Below are positions 13,141 to 24,562 of a DNA stretch of 64,000 bases, piece after piece. The stretch lies in assembly GCA_026119855.1 (NCBI GenBank), contig JAOWBW010000300.1, forward strand, positions 843,954 to 907,953, given 5' to 3'. How positions within the stretch are numbered: the stretch's first letter is position 1; every line of letters starts with the position of its first letter. The stretch comes from Campanula takesimana. Taxonomy: Eukaryota; Streptophyta; Magnoliopsida; Asterales; Campanulaceae. The position numbers were made by a program, and so were the translations under genes. A model generated the notes under the pieces. It was not told where the DNA came from. It saw only the letters and a list, made by a program, of their open reading frames with translations, and did no database searches.

Positions 13141-13760
13141 TTTAAATGAGGTCTCCGATGTTATGAATGAATTTGATGATTTTTGTTAGAACTTACAACG
13201 AGATCATGAAGGAAGTCTTAGAGAAAAGGAAAAGGATTCAAGGAAATGCCAATATGATAACTCGACCAGAGTTACGGCCAATCCCAATGTTTCTACAAGT
13301 ACTGCACCCCCTTCTCCAAGATCAAAAGCACAGGCTGCACCCGAAGATCCGTTATTAGTTCAACTCAAGAAGACTTAAGCAAACATACCGTTTGAGATTT
13401 TATCATGCCAAGGCCTTATCTTCCACAACAACATCACCATCTCCCACGAATTTGAATAAGGGTTCCAATGTTATGATTGAATTTGATGATTTTTGTTAGA
13501 ACTTTCAGCGAGATTATGAAGGAAGTCTTAGAGAAAAGGAAAAAGATTCAATATGCTAAACTCACGTGACTGGGTTATAGCGGGAAATGCCTCGGCCAAT
13601 CCCAATGTTTCTGCAAGTACTGCACCCCCTTCTCCAAGATCAAAAGCACAGGCTGCATCCGAAGATCCGTTATAAAGAAGACTCAAGCAAACGTACCGTT
13701 TGAGACTTTATCATGTCAAAACCCTATCATCCGCAACAACATCACCATCTCCCACGAGAC
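13141..13760 (+). repeat. Direct duplication of about 300 bp
   Basis: The block starting near 13151 (TCCGATGTTATGAATGAATT) recurs near 13458 (TCCAATGTTATGATTGAATT). Both continue through GTACTGCACCCCCTTCTCC and end at ACAACATCACCATCTCCCAC. They differ by scattered substitutions and small indels. Confidence 0.85.
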
Positions 13761-15092
13761 ATTTCCCGAAGATTCTACTGCATTTTCAACATGGACCCTC
13801 CGCCACTTGGGTACCAACCATAAAAAAAGGGCCATTCATCTCCAAACAAGAGGAAGATCACTTTCATAAGTTCTACCCAATGGTGCATCTGCTCTCAATA
13901 CAATGCCAAGATAAGTTGGGGCTTCACACCGAAAGGTCTTCACATCCCGCCATCTACAAGCTCGCAAACAACAAGCCCACGACACTTGGGACTTAGTAAT
14001 CTCTCGAAGCTTGGTATCAATGATCTTCTCTTGGAGCTTGCTCACGTCAACAGCAAAAGGCGATTTATTTGAAAAGGTCAAGAGTCGATTCATCTTGGGG
14101 CTATGCAAGTCTTTCATAGTTTGGCATCAAAGGCATTCTAGGGGCTTTACAATCAACAACCCCTTATCTCGGCATCGAATGTCTTTTGGTGCCCCATAAC
14201 TGACACATCTCTTGGGGCTAGAAACCACTTTTCGTTGGGCACACCGGTAACAACGACAGAATTCAAGCAAGGCAATCCGGACTTTGATTGAACATGACTT
14301 GATCTTGGGTTGGCTTTACAAACACATAATGGTTAAAATGGTTCACCCACGAACTAAAAAAAAATCTTTTTCTCACGTGTGTGCATATTTTTTTCTTTCT
14401 AATTAAAAAAATATTTTATTTTCTTTTTTCTTTTCTTGCGCAAAATTATGTGTTTCCTTTTTGCTTTGCTCCTAGCATTCTCCCCCAGTACTCTCCATCA
14501 TCCTTGAACTACGCTGGTCTGATTCCTTCCAAGGGATACGTAGGCAGCCTTTTGGCACGACCAACCCATCATCCGGAATACTGTCCCACCGACACTCCAT
14601 CAAAAACGAATTCGTCATAAAAGCCAGCGAAACTCTCCGCCAAAGCATCCACCACAACATCACGAATCCATCCAACGGCAATGGCAAGTGAAGGTATGGA
14701 CATCATTCATCTCTCTCAAGCAAATCTCTGCTTTCAAAAATCACTTCACACACAAAATCAATTTACTTCTCCCTTATGCAAAAGTGCTTCAAAATCATAT
14801 CACACCACAAGCATGATTTCGCTCAATCTTCACACTTCATGCACAAACACGTATACCTGCAAAAGCACACACTTAACATGTACCACCACGAGGTCAATAG
14901 CATCTGCAACTCAAGGCACTTCATCCCCAGCAGAAAGTAATATGCCGTCAACTACGCCTACATCCCACAGAGTCAAACAATTACAGTTCAATGACAATAA
15001 CTCGGTCCATGGTGAGCCGCAAAATCACCACCTTTCCATCAAGCAACACAACAATATCACATATAGGCAGACGGAGCCTCGGTTCCCGCCAT

Positions 15093-15290
15093 CCGCAAAC
15101 GGATCCCGCATCAGCAAACGGATCCCACATCAGCAAACGGATCCCGCATCAGCAAACGGATCCCGCTTCAGCAAACGGATCCCGCATCAGCAAATGGATC
15201 CCGCCATCAGCAAACGGATCCCGCTTTCAGCAAACGGATCTCACTATCAGCAAACAGGTCCTGCTTTCAGCAAACGGATCCCCAGATCCC
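15093..15290 (+). repeat. Minisatellite, unit about 18-20 bp (CAGCAAACGGATCCCGC)
   Basis: About ten units of CAGCAAACGGATCCCGCAT and close variants lie head to tail, roughly 200 bp upstream of the 3' LTR. Hypervariable tandem repeats in the 3' untranslated region are known for Tat/Ogre elements and can seed satellites. Confidence 0.9.
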
Positions 15291-15491
15291 GCTATCGGCC
15301 ATGGTGGGCCGCTTCATGCCACCGAACCCATTTTATTAGCAAAAGTCGCTCACACAGGGAGCGCACCTCTATCTCTCGCAATTTCAAATTCCTGCTTTAT
15401 TGAGTCTTTGTTTTCTCTTGTCGATGTCCTCGGCGGTTGTCTTTCTTTCGTCGACGCGTTTTGCTTTGCAATCCACGTCGTCGAGGGGCTC

Positions 15492-16800
15492 TGTAGACAC
15501 CCCACCTTGGACCTCTCACCCCGATTGCATACATAGTATTTTTATTTAACTTATTTTTGTTAATTTCTGTTACTTCGGTTAAGTTCCTAACTGATTCCGT
15601 TAGTTTTGGACTAAACTGCATAACAGAATTAATTTTAGAGTCATTCTGTCTTTCTCAAATGCGGGCGCCTTCGATACTGTCCACGGCCCGCGCGCGCCTC
15701 TCGCCCCAAAAGCCGGAAGCGCGCGCCTCCCGATATGGCAGTAACAGATTGCACCATTTTGCCCTCCCTTTTCTTATTTACAACATCCTTTCTTGATCAC
15801 AAAAAAACACTCTTTTTACATCCACATTCATCCCCCCTTATTTTGTAACTCTCAAATCCTTTATTCTAGCATTTTCCCAAAAACAAATGATTTTATCTTT
15901 ATTTCTTTTATTCTCTTTTATTTATTATTTTATTTATCTTATTTTTGATTGGTCAATTCCATTTCACATGGATTGATCATCTTTCCCTCCAATCTTTCCC
16001 TCTCTTTTTTACCTATAAAACCCCCCCTTCTTCTACCTTAGAAAAGGGACCTCAACATTTTCTCTCTAGCCAAAACTCTAGACTTTTGGGACTCTCTTTT
16101 TAGATAAAACTTTTATCATCTACAACGACAATATACATAAATTCTCCCAACAAGAGTTCTTATTAACAAGACTCTACACAAATTGTTCTACAACAATTTC
16201 TCTACAACAACACCATTTTCAAGTCCAAGTTTGAAGTTCTCTTTCTTAAGGTACTTTATTCTTCTTCTCTTATTTTACATGTCTTAGTAATGTATGCAAT
16301 CCCCATCAATTGGGACATGACCAAATGACCACTTTACTACATTAAAGTTGGTTAAGGTTATCTCCCTACATTTTAATCTCTACGTTAATTTACCATTCTT
16401 TTCTTAACATAATTGTTAGAATAGTTTGACATGTAATCTTTACCATTAAATAAATAAAATAACTCTCTTTTATTTTCCTTTGTATATTTCCCCTTTCTTT
16501 TCATTGTAATTGTTAGCACTCGTATATTAATAAATCGAAGGACTTTCTCATGTATTAGAACACCAAAAGTAGCAAGACCCGCGTAAGCGGGGCGGAGTGG
16601 GTATTTAAGTACTTCCCACTCCGTCACCTAACCCCCGAACCCATCTTTTCCCGAATCTCTGGTTTTGTATATAAAATTGGCTTTTTTTTTATGTTTTTCG
16701 TATGTTCCTCTAAAACATAGGTGGCGACTCTTAAAATCAATTAGACATCCTAGGATAATTCACCGCTCTAGCTAAGTGGGGGTTTCCCGGGGTATCTACA
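15492..16800 (+). repeat. 3' LTR of the Tat-like element
   Basis: This 1309-bp copy of 7863-9176 has only a few percent difference by eye. It keeps a TATA box, TATAAAA at 16014-16020, and the CCCGCGTAAGCGGG inverted repeat near 16577. The right boundary GGTATCTACA is followed by the GCAGC target repeat. Confidence 0.93.
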
Positions 16801-18458
16801 GCAGCAGACCTCATCACAAACCAGGCCATCTTCATGACTTCGAAGTTGATCTTCCACAGTCGATAGACCATTCACTACCTACCACCAATTAGGGAACCTC
16901 AATGGTATATCCTTTATCCCACTTTGTTTCTTACAAAAGGTTTTCTAATGCTCATAAGTGTTTCTTGGCGGCCATCACATCACATGATGAGCCAAAGTAT
17001 TTTCATCAGGCAGTTAAGAAACAAGAGTGGTGCGAAGCTATGCAAAAGGAAATGGATGCACTTGAATCAAATGGGACATAGACTCTAGAAAATCTACTCC
17101 CTGGAAAGAAGGCTATCGATTCAAAATGGGTTTACAAGATAAAATACAAGCCCAATGGTGACATAGAACGCTACAAAGATCGACTCGTAGCGAAGGGTTT
17201 CACCCAAGTGGAGGGGATTGATTTCCATGAAACGGTTGCACTTGTCGCCAAATCAGTGACAGTCCGGACACTGATTGCAGTAGCGGCTAAGAAGAACTGG
17301 GCCCTTCATCAACTAGATGTGAACAACGCTTTCCTACATGGTGACTTAACCGAGGAAGTTTACATGAAAATACCCTAAGGATTTGCTCGAGAAGGAGATA
17401 CTAGGGTATGCAAGCTACATAAATCTCTTTATGGGCTTCGACAAGCCTCGCGCAATTGGTACAGGAAATTCACTCAAGCTTTGTTAAATTATGGATTTCG
17501 ACAATCAAAGGCCTATCACTCATTGTTCATAATCGAGAGAGGCGTGGTGTATGTGTTGGATCTTCTTTATGTTGACGACGTCATTGTGGCAGGAAACAAT
17601 GACAAGGTAATACAAGGCATTAAAGACTCTCTCAATGAGCAGTTTAGTATCAAGTATTTTCTAGGAATAGAAGTAGCTCGTTCACCAGAAGGAGTTGAAC
17701 TTAGTCAACGCAAGTACACACTAGATATTTTAAATGAAACAGGAATGCTAGGGAGTAAGCCGAGCCGCTTTCCGTTGGAACAAAATGCAAAACTCGTTCA
17801 GGATGATGATACACCAGAAATTGATGAAGGCTTATATCTTCAGCTCATCGGGAGGTTATTGTACCTCACTATTGCTAGACCAGACATTACGTTTGCTGTG
17901 AATGTGTTGAGTCATTTTTTAAGTCGACCAAGAAAGTCACATCTTGATGCGGCATATCGAGTCTTGCGATATCTGAAGTCCTCCCCTGGACAAGGGGTGT
18001 TCCTACCTTCACATGACTCGTTTAATCTAGAAACCTATTGCGATGCAGATTGGGGTGGATGTGCTATGACTCGCCGTTCTCGTTCGGGATATTTCATTAC
18101 TCTTGGTGGCGCTCCAATTTTGTGGCGTACTAAGAAACAATCGGTGGTAGCAAGATCTTCCGCCGAGGCAGAATACAGGGTAATGGTGGCAACCGTGTGT
18201 GAAATAGTTTGGCTCAGGTGGCTTTTACATGACTTTCACGCAACACAGTCTCTACCAACACCATTGTATTGTGATAACCAGGCAGCACGTCATATTGCTA
18301 ATAACCCGATGTTTCACAAAAGAACAAAGCATGTGATAACTAGGCAGCACGTCTACTGTTGATCAAATTGCCGACGTATTCACGAAAGCATTAGGCTCAG
18401 ATCGGTTCCACATTTTAGTTCGCAAGTTGGGTGTTCGTAATCTTCACAACCTAACTTG
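16801..18458 (+). pseudogene. Copia1 pol, reverse transcriptase and RNase H part
   Basis: Reverse transcriptase begins near 16990 with EAMQKEMDALESNGT and continues with KWVYKIKYKPNGDIERYK, HQLDVNNAFLHGDL near 17310 and the catalytic LYVDDVIVAGNN near 17570. RNase H carries CDADWGG near 18050, SSAEAEYR near 18160 and CDNQAA near 18270. Stops at about 17080 (NGT*TLE, consistent with TGG to TAG) and 17378 (IP*GF, consistent with CAA to TAA) break the frame. The RNase H tail is shortened: GATAACYAGGCAGCACGT occurs twice (18272, 18336), then the text jumps to QIADVFTKAL. Confidence 0.9.
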
Positions 18459-18466
18459 AGGGAGAG

Positions 18467-18855
18467 TGTAGAATATTGGTGAATATAGGCGCATGTTATG
18501 GAGCAGCTTGATGATGGCGCAGTGTGGAATTGGCACAGCATGGTGATTGGCACAGCTCATTGTTGGCGCATGAGGCATATGGATACTCATTATGTTATTG
18601 GTCATAGGAGGAAGTCTTCTTCTTTTAAGGATTCTTCTCATGTGACTTTACTTAATTACCTTTGTTGTATATCTTTTATTTATTGTGATAGAGTTAGAAT
18701 TAAAGTCATATAGGATGCCTAACAAGTAGAAGGTTTGTAGTTATCTTTTCCTAAGTTGATGAGACCATGTGGTGATCTTCTAAGTCTTGTACACGTATAT
18801 ATACACTTGATAGGTGATAATAAAATCAAGAGTGTCAATACTTTTCAATTCTTCT
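18467..18855 (+). repeat. 3' LTR of Copia1 (right end approximate)
   Basis: A purine tract, TTGAGGGAGAG, precedes TGTAGAATATTGG at 18467. The sequence holds GGCGCA or GGCACA words at 18488, 18516, 18532, 18549 and 18565, three of the steps being 16-17 bp. It ends near a poly-A run at 18857. The 5' LTR is off the window, so the right edge is not confirmed by a target repeat. Confidence 0.6.
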
Positions 18856-18981
18856 AAAAAAAAAAAACTTTATCTCTTTTGTTTTAATATTGTACCAAAA
18901 TTATTTTTTACATTTCATACTGTGGTCCAAAAATATATAGAATATGGTCTCCATTTATAGATAGTTAAAGTAATACCTTTT
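18856..18981. other. Short AT-rich stretch not assigned to an element
   Basis: It is about 125 bp, starting with a poly-A run. It lies between the Copia1 LTR and the Copia3 LTR, and I see no coding signal. CTTTT at 18977-18981 would be the left target duplication of Copia3; the right partner is off the window. Confidence 0.5.
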
Positions 18982-20425
18982 TGTTGGTGTTGTGTGCTCT
19001 AGGCACGTTATGATAATGATTAATGTTATCTATTGATTATGTTTTAATAAAGATATTGAATGTTTGATTATTATATCCTTTGCATGTTTATTATAATAAT
19101 CCCCGTCCCTGATAATTATGATTAATTGTTAGTATAAGTTTGATAGATAATCATATGATGATTATGGTGAATGGGATACAATTAAACTTATGGGTATTTG
19201 TTGGAGAACAAATACTGGACTGACCCGTATGAGATTTATGTCATGGTCACAATATCATAATTAAGTCTCATATAGTTATATTACTGGAATCTTTAGACTT
19301 GAGGTTATTACAGTCTTCCACTTGATGAACATTATGTTTGACATATTCAAACGTTACCGCTAACCGGGTAGTTATAAAGAATATGATTGGCATAATCGGA
19401 ATCATGTAGGGAAGAGTAATAAGCCAAGAAATGATTTGTTCCTCATCAAGAGAGATGTCAAGCTTTGGCCACTCTATGAATGGCATTGATGAAATGCATG
19501 GCCGTGCTCAAATAAGATTTGTCTTTTCAATACATTCGGGATTGAGAAAGCATTGGACTATGTAAGTTGACCATTGACTATGGCTTACATTCAATAGACA
19601 TCGTGAAACAAAGAGATTGTAATATGTTCTATAAAGGATTAACGAACTTTGATAAGTTATATTAATTGGGTAGTCATGATGGCTTGCTAGAGTCCGCTCA
19701 TGATTTATGAGTACAAATGTGTTTGGGCTCATTGCCAACTTAATATAATCCTATGGGGTCACACACAAAAGTACGAATTGTTTAAAAGGCTAAAAATGAC
19801 TTTCTACTGGTGCTTGGCCGAGCACCTCAAAGGACTCGGCCGAGCAAGAGAAACAGAAGGGAAAACATTAGAGGCACTCGGCCGAGCACCTCAAAGGACT
19901 CGGCCGAGCAGGTCCTGTTCGGGCCAGAATTCCTGATTACGTATTATGACGGGTTTTAACCTATTTCTCTTAAAGGGTTTAGTTTAAATAAGTTTAAATA
20001 CCTCTCTCAATACCCTAATCAGATACAATTGATATTTGATCAGTTAAGAGAGCCTCCAAGAGACAAAAATATATTCTTCTTCTTCCCAAGAACAAGAATC
20101 ATAGTTTTCATATAGCCTTCATAATAGAAATAGTTTCTATTGGGTCTAGCAATCCGGATCAAGAATAGTTCTTAATATTCGTTCGCGTGTGGATAAACAT
20201 AGAGGGCGTTGGCATCAACTCCTCTAAGTTCGTGATCCAAGTTTTGCGGTCGTGTTCCTGCGTTCGTGATTCAAAGAAGCACGAAGAACAAAGATTGAAG
20301 ATCTCAGAATTTTAAAGCTCCATCACGGTTAGTGTTCTAAATTCATCTCCGTATTAATTTAATCATCTTGAATGGATCTAGACTTTGGGTTTATTCCGCT
20401 GCGCATGTTTGCTCAAAACCCAATA
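18982..20425 (+). repeat. 5' LTR of Copia3
   Basis: It is 1444 bp, TGTTGGTGTTGTG to CCCAATA; the usual terminal CAACA has become CAATA. A U3 block at 19308-19410 (AGTCTTCCACTTGATGAACA) is shared with Copia2 and Copia4. A TATA-like TTTAAATAC lies near 19994. Confidence 0.88.
19813..19908 (+). promoter_or_regulatory. Two pairs of CTCGGCCGAG palindromes in Copia3 U3
   Basis: Copies start at 19813 (CTTGGCCGAG, one mismatch), 19835, 19877 and 19899. Each pair is exactly 22 bp apart, start to start. The cluster ends about 86 bp upstream of the TATA-like box. This position suggests an enhancer or paired binding site; that role is inferred. Confidence 0.75.
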
Positions 20426-20426
20426 G

Positions 20427-20438
20427 TGGTATCAGAGC
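20427..20438 (+). other. Primer binding site of Copia3
   Basis: TGGTATCAGAGC, complementary to initiator Met-tRNA, one base inside the LTR. Confidence 0.92.
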
Positions 20439-21654
20439 CCCGTTCATCATGGTTATTTTAATAATAACATGTTAATGATATAATTGGATTATATGTGTTG
20501 GCATGCTATTTGGATTTAGTTTCATGATATTTATGTGATCTGAATTTTATGTATGTATATGAGATATATGGAGATCATAAAATCGCACCGTTTAAATACG
20601 TTATGTGTGATCTAAGATTGCAATAATAATTTGATTATTATGTTCCTTATGATTATCAAAAATTAATTGGATTGATTTGTTGATGATCTTTGATTCATGA
20701 ATAAATTGTTTATTCAAGGTTTTGATGAACATGGTGATTTGATCATCATGAACACCAAACCCTAATTGAATCGGGAAAGCAATTTTAGGATTAAAATTGA
20801 AAAAGAAAAATCTGTTCTGACGGCGTGCTCGGCCGAGCACCTCATAAGACTCGGCCGAGAAGAAGGGATCAGAAGGTACGGTTTTTGAATACAAAGGTGC
20901 TCGGCCGAGCACCTTAAAGGACTCGGCCGAACAGAATGATTTTGGACAGAATTTGTTTTTTAGATGGCTAGTTTTTGAAACCGTGTTTCCTGAAATTAAA
21001 TGTCATGTTTGAAATCACTTTGGATTGAATTTGTTTGTCAGATGGCTGGTTTGAGAAACCGTGTTTCCTGAAAACAAATCTCAAGGTCAAAGTAATAAAT
21101 TGATGAGACAAAAGAATTTAGAATCGAGTTACATTATGTAAGGGATTGTGGATGCCTTTTGGCTTAGTTTCGACCTTACATAGTTGTTTCTTTTAGTTTC
21201 TAAATTTGGTACGGGATTGTGGATGCCTTTTGGCTTAGTTTTGACCGTGAAATCGTGCTCTCAATTATGTGTGTTAAGGAATTTATCCCCATAAATCAAT
21301 CACATTTAGTCATAGTTTAATTAATTGGATTAATTAAATTGTTAACCGATGCTTTATGTGTTTATATTATGTGACTATAAACATGTTACCATGCTATATG
21401 ATGTGAACCTTCTTTAAAATTTAAGTTCCATGCCAATCCATGATTAAAACACTTGTGAGTACGTGGGTAGTTTTATGTGGGTTACGCCCTAGCGTTGGTG
21501 CATTAATTCTATCCATTTATGAGCAAGATGAGGAAACAGTGATTCCTATACGTTTAAAATGGTTTAACTTAATTAGGCTATCAAAACAGTTTTGGGCCTA
21601 AGGCACAGATGAGATTAAAACATGTTAGACATATGATGTCTAAAATCTCATAAA
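20439..21654 (+). other. Copia3 untranslated leader, 5' portion
   Basis: It has no coding frame. It holds two CTCGGCCGAG pairs (20828-20931), two copies of a GAAACCGTGTTTC module (20977, 21055), two copies of GGATTGTGGATGCCTTTTGG (near 21143 and 21213) and a hairpin ACGC-CCTA-GCGT at 21484-21495. Copia2 and Copia4 leaders have the same modules in the same order. Copia2 is inserted after 21654. Confidence 0.75.
20828..20931 (+). promoter_or_regulatory. Two pairs of CTCGGCCGAG palindromes in Copia3 leader
   Basis: Starts are 20828, 20850, 20900 and 20922, the last with one mismatch. Both pairs are 22 bp apart, as in the LTR. In RNA each word can pair with itself or its partner. Confidence 0.75.
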
Positions 21655-23142
21655 TGTTGGTAGTGGTGCCCTAGGCACGTTTAATAAACGTTGTAATTGT
21701 TATCAATTATTTCATATCAATAAAGAAATGTTTTGATTATTATTGTTGTTCATGTTTACTTATAATAATCTCCGTCCCTAGTACTTGTTAAGCACTAGTA
21801 TAAAGGCTAAATGATCATGGGATGATCATGTTAGATTTATGGGTACTTGTTTGGAACAACGTACTGGACATGACCCGCTGTATGAGATTTATGTCATGGT
21901 CTATGTCGTACATATATCTCATGTTAGTTATATCATTTGAATCCTTATACATGAAGTTATTATAGTCTTCCACTTGATGAACATTATGTTTGACATATTC
22001 AAACGCTACCTTTAACCGGGAAGTTATAAAGGGTATGATTGGCATAATCGGATTCACGTAGGGAAGAATAATAAGCTAAATGGATTTGTCCCTCTTCGGA
22101 GAGATGTCAAGCTTGGGCCTCTCGTAGGAATGATGTTGATGAAAATGTTCGGCCGGACTCAAATGAATTGATTAGATCAATGTCATTTGGATTATCAACA
22201 TATTCGGAATCGAGAAAGTATTGAACAAAAACAAGTTGACTTAGTGACCATGACTTGTGTTCAATGACATCGTGGACAAAGGGATTGTGACATGTTCTAA
22301 AGGAATGCGAACTTGTATATAGTTATACTATTTGGGTAGGTATGACGGTTTGCTAGAACCTAATCATATCTTATGGATTCATGTTTGAGCCCATTGCCAA
22401 CTTAATATAATCCTAAAGGGTCACACACAATAGAACGAATCTTAAATAAGGACTATATTGGAATTTGGTAAATAGGGAAATCTGGGGAAAGTGTGCGACC
22501 GCACATAATAGCTTGGGCGGCCGCACAGTTTGGCTCAGAAAGTACCAGAAACCTTCCAGATAGATGTGCGACCGCACAAGGTTTTTGGGCGGCCGCACAC
22601 CATGTCGGGACTGGTTTCCTAATTTGATTTGGAAAAGAATTTTGGACGGGTTTAGACACAAGTTTCCTATTTGGAATAGGTCTAACTTGTATATAAACAG
22701 CCAAATTCGGCCAGAATCAAGGCCAATGCTTTTGAAAAAATCTCCAAAGAGTTTGAGAGAGTTTATTTTGTTCTAAGACATCTTAGATTGAAGAACAAAA
22801 TAATACACAAACATAATTCCATATAGTTCATATTGATTGTGAAAACGTGTTTCATAATTTTGGTCTAGCAACCAAGATCAAGTGTTCTTGATATTCGTTC
22901 GTGGTGTGGATACCGCTAGAGGGTGAAGCTTATCATCTTCAAAGTTCGTGTTCTTACTTTTGTGATCAAAGCTTCAAGTTCTCCACCAAGATCAAAGACC
23001 AAATTCAAAGTCATCAAGGGTTAGTTTTTCTAGTATTCATATTGTTGTATTTGATTTAATCATATGAATGGATCTATGGCTTTGGGTTTCATAAAATTTT
23101 GAATGCTATATTCCGCTGCGCATGTTACTTGGAAACCCAACA
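21655..23142 (+). repeat. 5' LTR of Copia2
   Basis: This 1488-bp LTR has a TATA box TATATAAAC at 22690-22698. It is about 41 bp longer than the 3' LTR: the 3' copy lost sequence between two ATTTGGA words (22623-22672 region), a typical short-repeat deletion. Confidence 0.95.
22493..22598 (+). promoter_or_regulatory. Two pairs of TGCGRCCGCA-type palindromes in Copia2 U3
   Basis: GTGCGACCGCAC at 22493 is followed 22 bp later by GGGCGGCCGCAC at 22515, and GTGCGACCGCAC at 22566 is followed 21 bp later by GGGCGGCCGCAC at 22587. The cluster ends 92 bp before the TATA box. The arrangement is that of Copia3 with a different word. The 3' LTR keeps both pairs (29562/29584 and 29635/29656). Confidence 0.78.
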
Positions 23143-23143
23143 G

Positions 23144-23155
23144 TGGTATCAGAGC
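23144..23155 (+). other. Primer binding site of Copia2
   Basis: TGGTATCAGAGC, one base after the 5' LTR. Confidence 0.93.
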
Positions 23156-23440
23156 CCCGTTCATGTTGATTATTTCAATACTTAGATCATGTTGTGTGTA
23201 TATAAATTGTTTATGTTCCCTAGCATGATATGAATATTGGATTATATGATGTTTATGTGTTATGTGATTTTATGTGGTTTATTGTTTTGCAACTTTAATC
23301 GCACGATTCAATCGCAATTAATATTATGATGGATTCTGAATTGTTTGATTATTAATTCTGATTGGATCATGGTTTTAATAATCGGGGAAAAACAATTTTG
23401 AGACAAATTTTTGACTTTAAAATTGCCTTCTGATCCTACT

Positions 23441-23513
23441 GTGCGATCGCACAAAATAACGTGGGCGGCCGCATATGTTTGGGCGACCGCACAGTTATTT
23501 TGGGAGGCCGCAC
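23441..23513 (+). promoter_or_regulatory. Two palindrome pairs in Copia2 leader
   Basis: GTGCGATCGCAC 23441, GGGCGGCCGCAT 23463 (22 bp apart); GGGCGACCGCAC 23481, GGGAGGCCGCAC 23502 (21 bp apart). These are the same words as in the U3. Confidence 0.75.
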
Positions 23514-24531
23514 AATGCAATCAAAATGCTGATTCTTTTTGCCCTTTGATCAGATTTGGAATTTTCAAAAGGTCCAACCAAACCAGTAACAGAACCAGGC
23601 CAGACCTGCTGATCTGGAATGGGTTTTGGGTAGTTGGTTTGGGTGTGGATCTTGGGGTTTGATTTTCCTATTTGTTTTAGTCTTGTGATTCCAAGATTGG
23701 TTCAAGGTTTGGATGGCTAATCTGCGTTCATCGAGATTGTGTTTCCCAAACTTGATCGCAATCAAAGTTTCAAAGATAAAACGAAGTTAGAATTATGAAG
23801 AGTTCATAATTGCTAAAATTGAGAAACAAAGTTCTTGATTCAAAGATTGGAGATCCATGTGGAATTGTGGATGCAATTGGCCTACGTTTATCGAGACCAT
23901 CTATTGCTTAGTTTCGTCCACATGGACTACTTTCTTGGTTTCTTGAATTAGTGCGGAATTGTGGATGCCTGATGTCTTAGTTTCGGCCGCACTTCTTGTT
24001 GTCTTGATTTGGAGATAATAACCAAAGTTGAAATAGTCTCATCCTCATAATTATAGAGAAACTAATGACACATAAATATTATGCTTAAATTAATGGAGAT
24101 TAATTTAGTGGCTAAACTTGATGTGTAACATGTTTATATTATGTGCTCATAAATGTGTTGTATGCTATATGTGATGAACCTTCAAAGTAAGTTTTTAAGT
24201 TCTTTTGCCATGCCATGATTAAAACACTTGTTTATACATGGGTGATTTTGATGTGGGTTCGCCTCCGCGAGGTGTATTAATTTTATTCATGTATGAGCAA
24301 GATGAGGTTCATTAATTCAATGTGGGCTTGCCTCCGCAAGGTGCATTAAATTGAATGGTTCCTATACGTTTAAAATGGTTGAACTTAATTAGGCATCAAA
24401 ACAGTTTTGGGCCTAGGCAAAAGATGAGATTAAACATGCCTTTTGAAATTGGATTTCTCAAGGAATCTCATATAAGAATCTAAGAATCATATGGGATATG
24501 ATTGACATGATTGTCTACCTAATTAATTTAG

Positions 24532-24562
24532 TTTTGAGCGGTCCACCTCCGTGGACTCAAAA
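24532..24562 (+). other. Conserved bulged hairpin in Copia2 leader
   Basis: TTTTGA pairs with TCAAAA, a GCG bulge follows, then GTCCAC pairs with GTGGAC around a CTCC loop. It ends 167 nt before the gag ATG. Counterparts in Copia3 and Copia4 keep the shape with a different upper stem. A packaging or translation role is only inferred. Confidence 0.65.

Larger units (their letters stand above)
11180..15491 (+). other. Non-coding interior of the Tat-like element
   Basis: After gag come poly-A runs (11190-11206, 11540-11565) and then 4 kb with no conserved protein motif. It contains a direct duplication of about 300 bp (13141-13760), recurring degenerate phrases of the type GGGGCTTCGCAA...TCTTTTGGG between 12950 and 14170, and a minisatellite just before the 3' LTR. 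Long frames at 14681-15536 come from the minisatellite and are not taken as genes. Confidence 0.7.
7863..16800 (+). mobile_element. Tat/Ogre-like Gypsy retrotransposon with gag only (non-autonomous)
   Basis: Two near-identical LTRs of about 1.31 kb (7863-9176 and 15492-16800) begin TGTAGACACC and end GGTATCTACA, and the element is flanked by perfect GCAGC repeats (7858-7862, 16801-16805). The primer site is not the Met type. A Tat/Ogre-style gag is present. The 4.3 kb from gag to the 3' LTR holds no protease, reverse transcriptase, RNase H or integrase motif that I can find in any frame. This fits gag-bearing non-autonomous LTR elements that depend on a relative's Pol. Lineage is inferred from the Gag sequence, the primer site and the tandem repeats before the 3' LTR. 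Confidence 0.88.
6330..18855 (+). mobile_element. Ale/Retrofit-like Copia retrotransposon (Copia1), split by a Gypsy element
   Basis: Protease to integrase occupies 6330-7862 and reverse transcriptase to 3' LTR occupies 16801-18855; the Tat-like Gypsy lies between them, flanked by GCAGC. The reading continues sensibly across that gap. Gag and the 5' LTR were left of the SIRE-minus insertion and are off the window. A short 3' LTR and the RT style fit the Ale/Retrofit lineage, but that assignment is tentative. It is the oldest element here: it hosts two others and has a stop or frameshift in most domains. Confidence 0.85.

Noticed and set aside
14681..15536. Two overlapping plus-strand frames of 181-240 codons upstream of the Tat 3' LTR
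   Set aside because: They are long because the minisatellite unit happens to lack stops; one even runs into the LTR. No conserved motif.
18857..18870. Poly-A run as the tail of a LINE or SINE
   Set aside because: No target repeat, no Pol III boxes and no LINE protein are seen nearby; a simple A run beside an LTR is enough.
19268..19486. Minus-strand frame in the Copia3 LTR, similar to frames at 21815-22057, 28884-29126, 36930-37175 and 43591-43836
   Set aside because: The similarity comes from the conserved U3 block of Copia2/3/4 LTRs read backwards. No start context or domain supports a protein.
22493..23513. Regularly spaced palindromes as a CRISPR array
   Set aside because: There are only two units per cluster, in plant LTRs and leaders, with non-unique short gaps and no cas genes.
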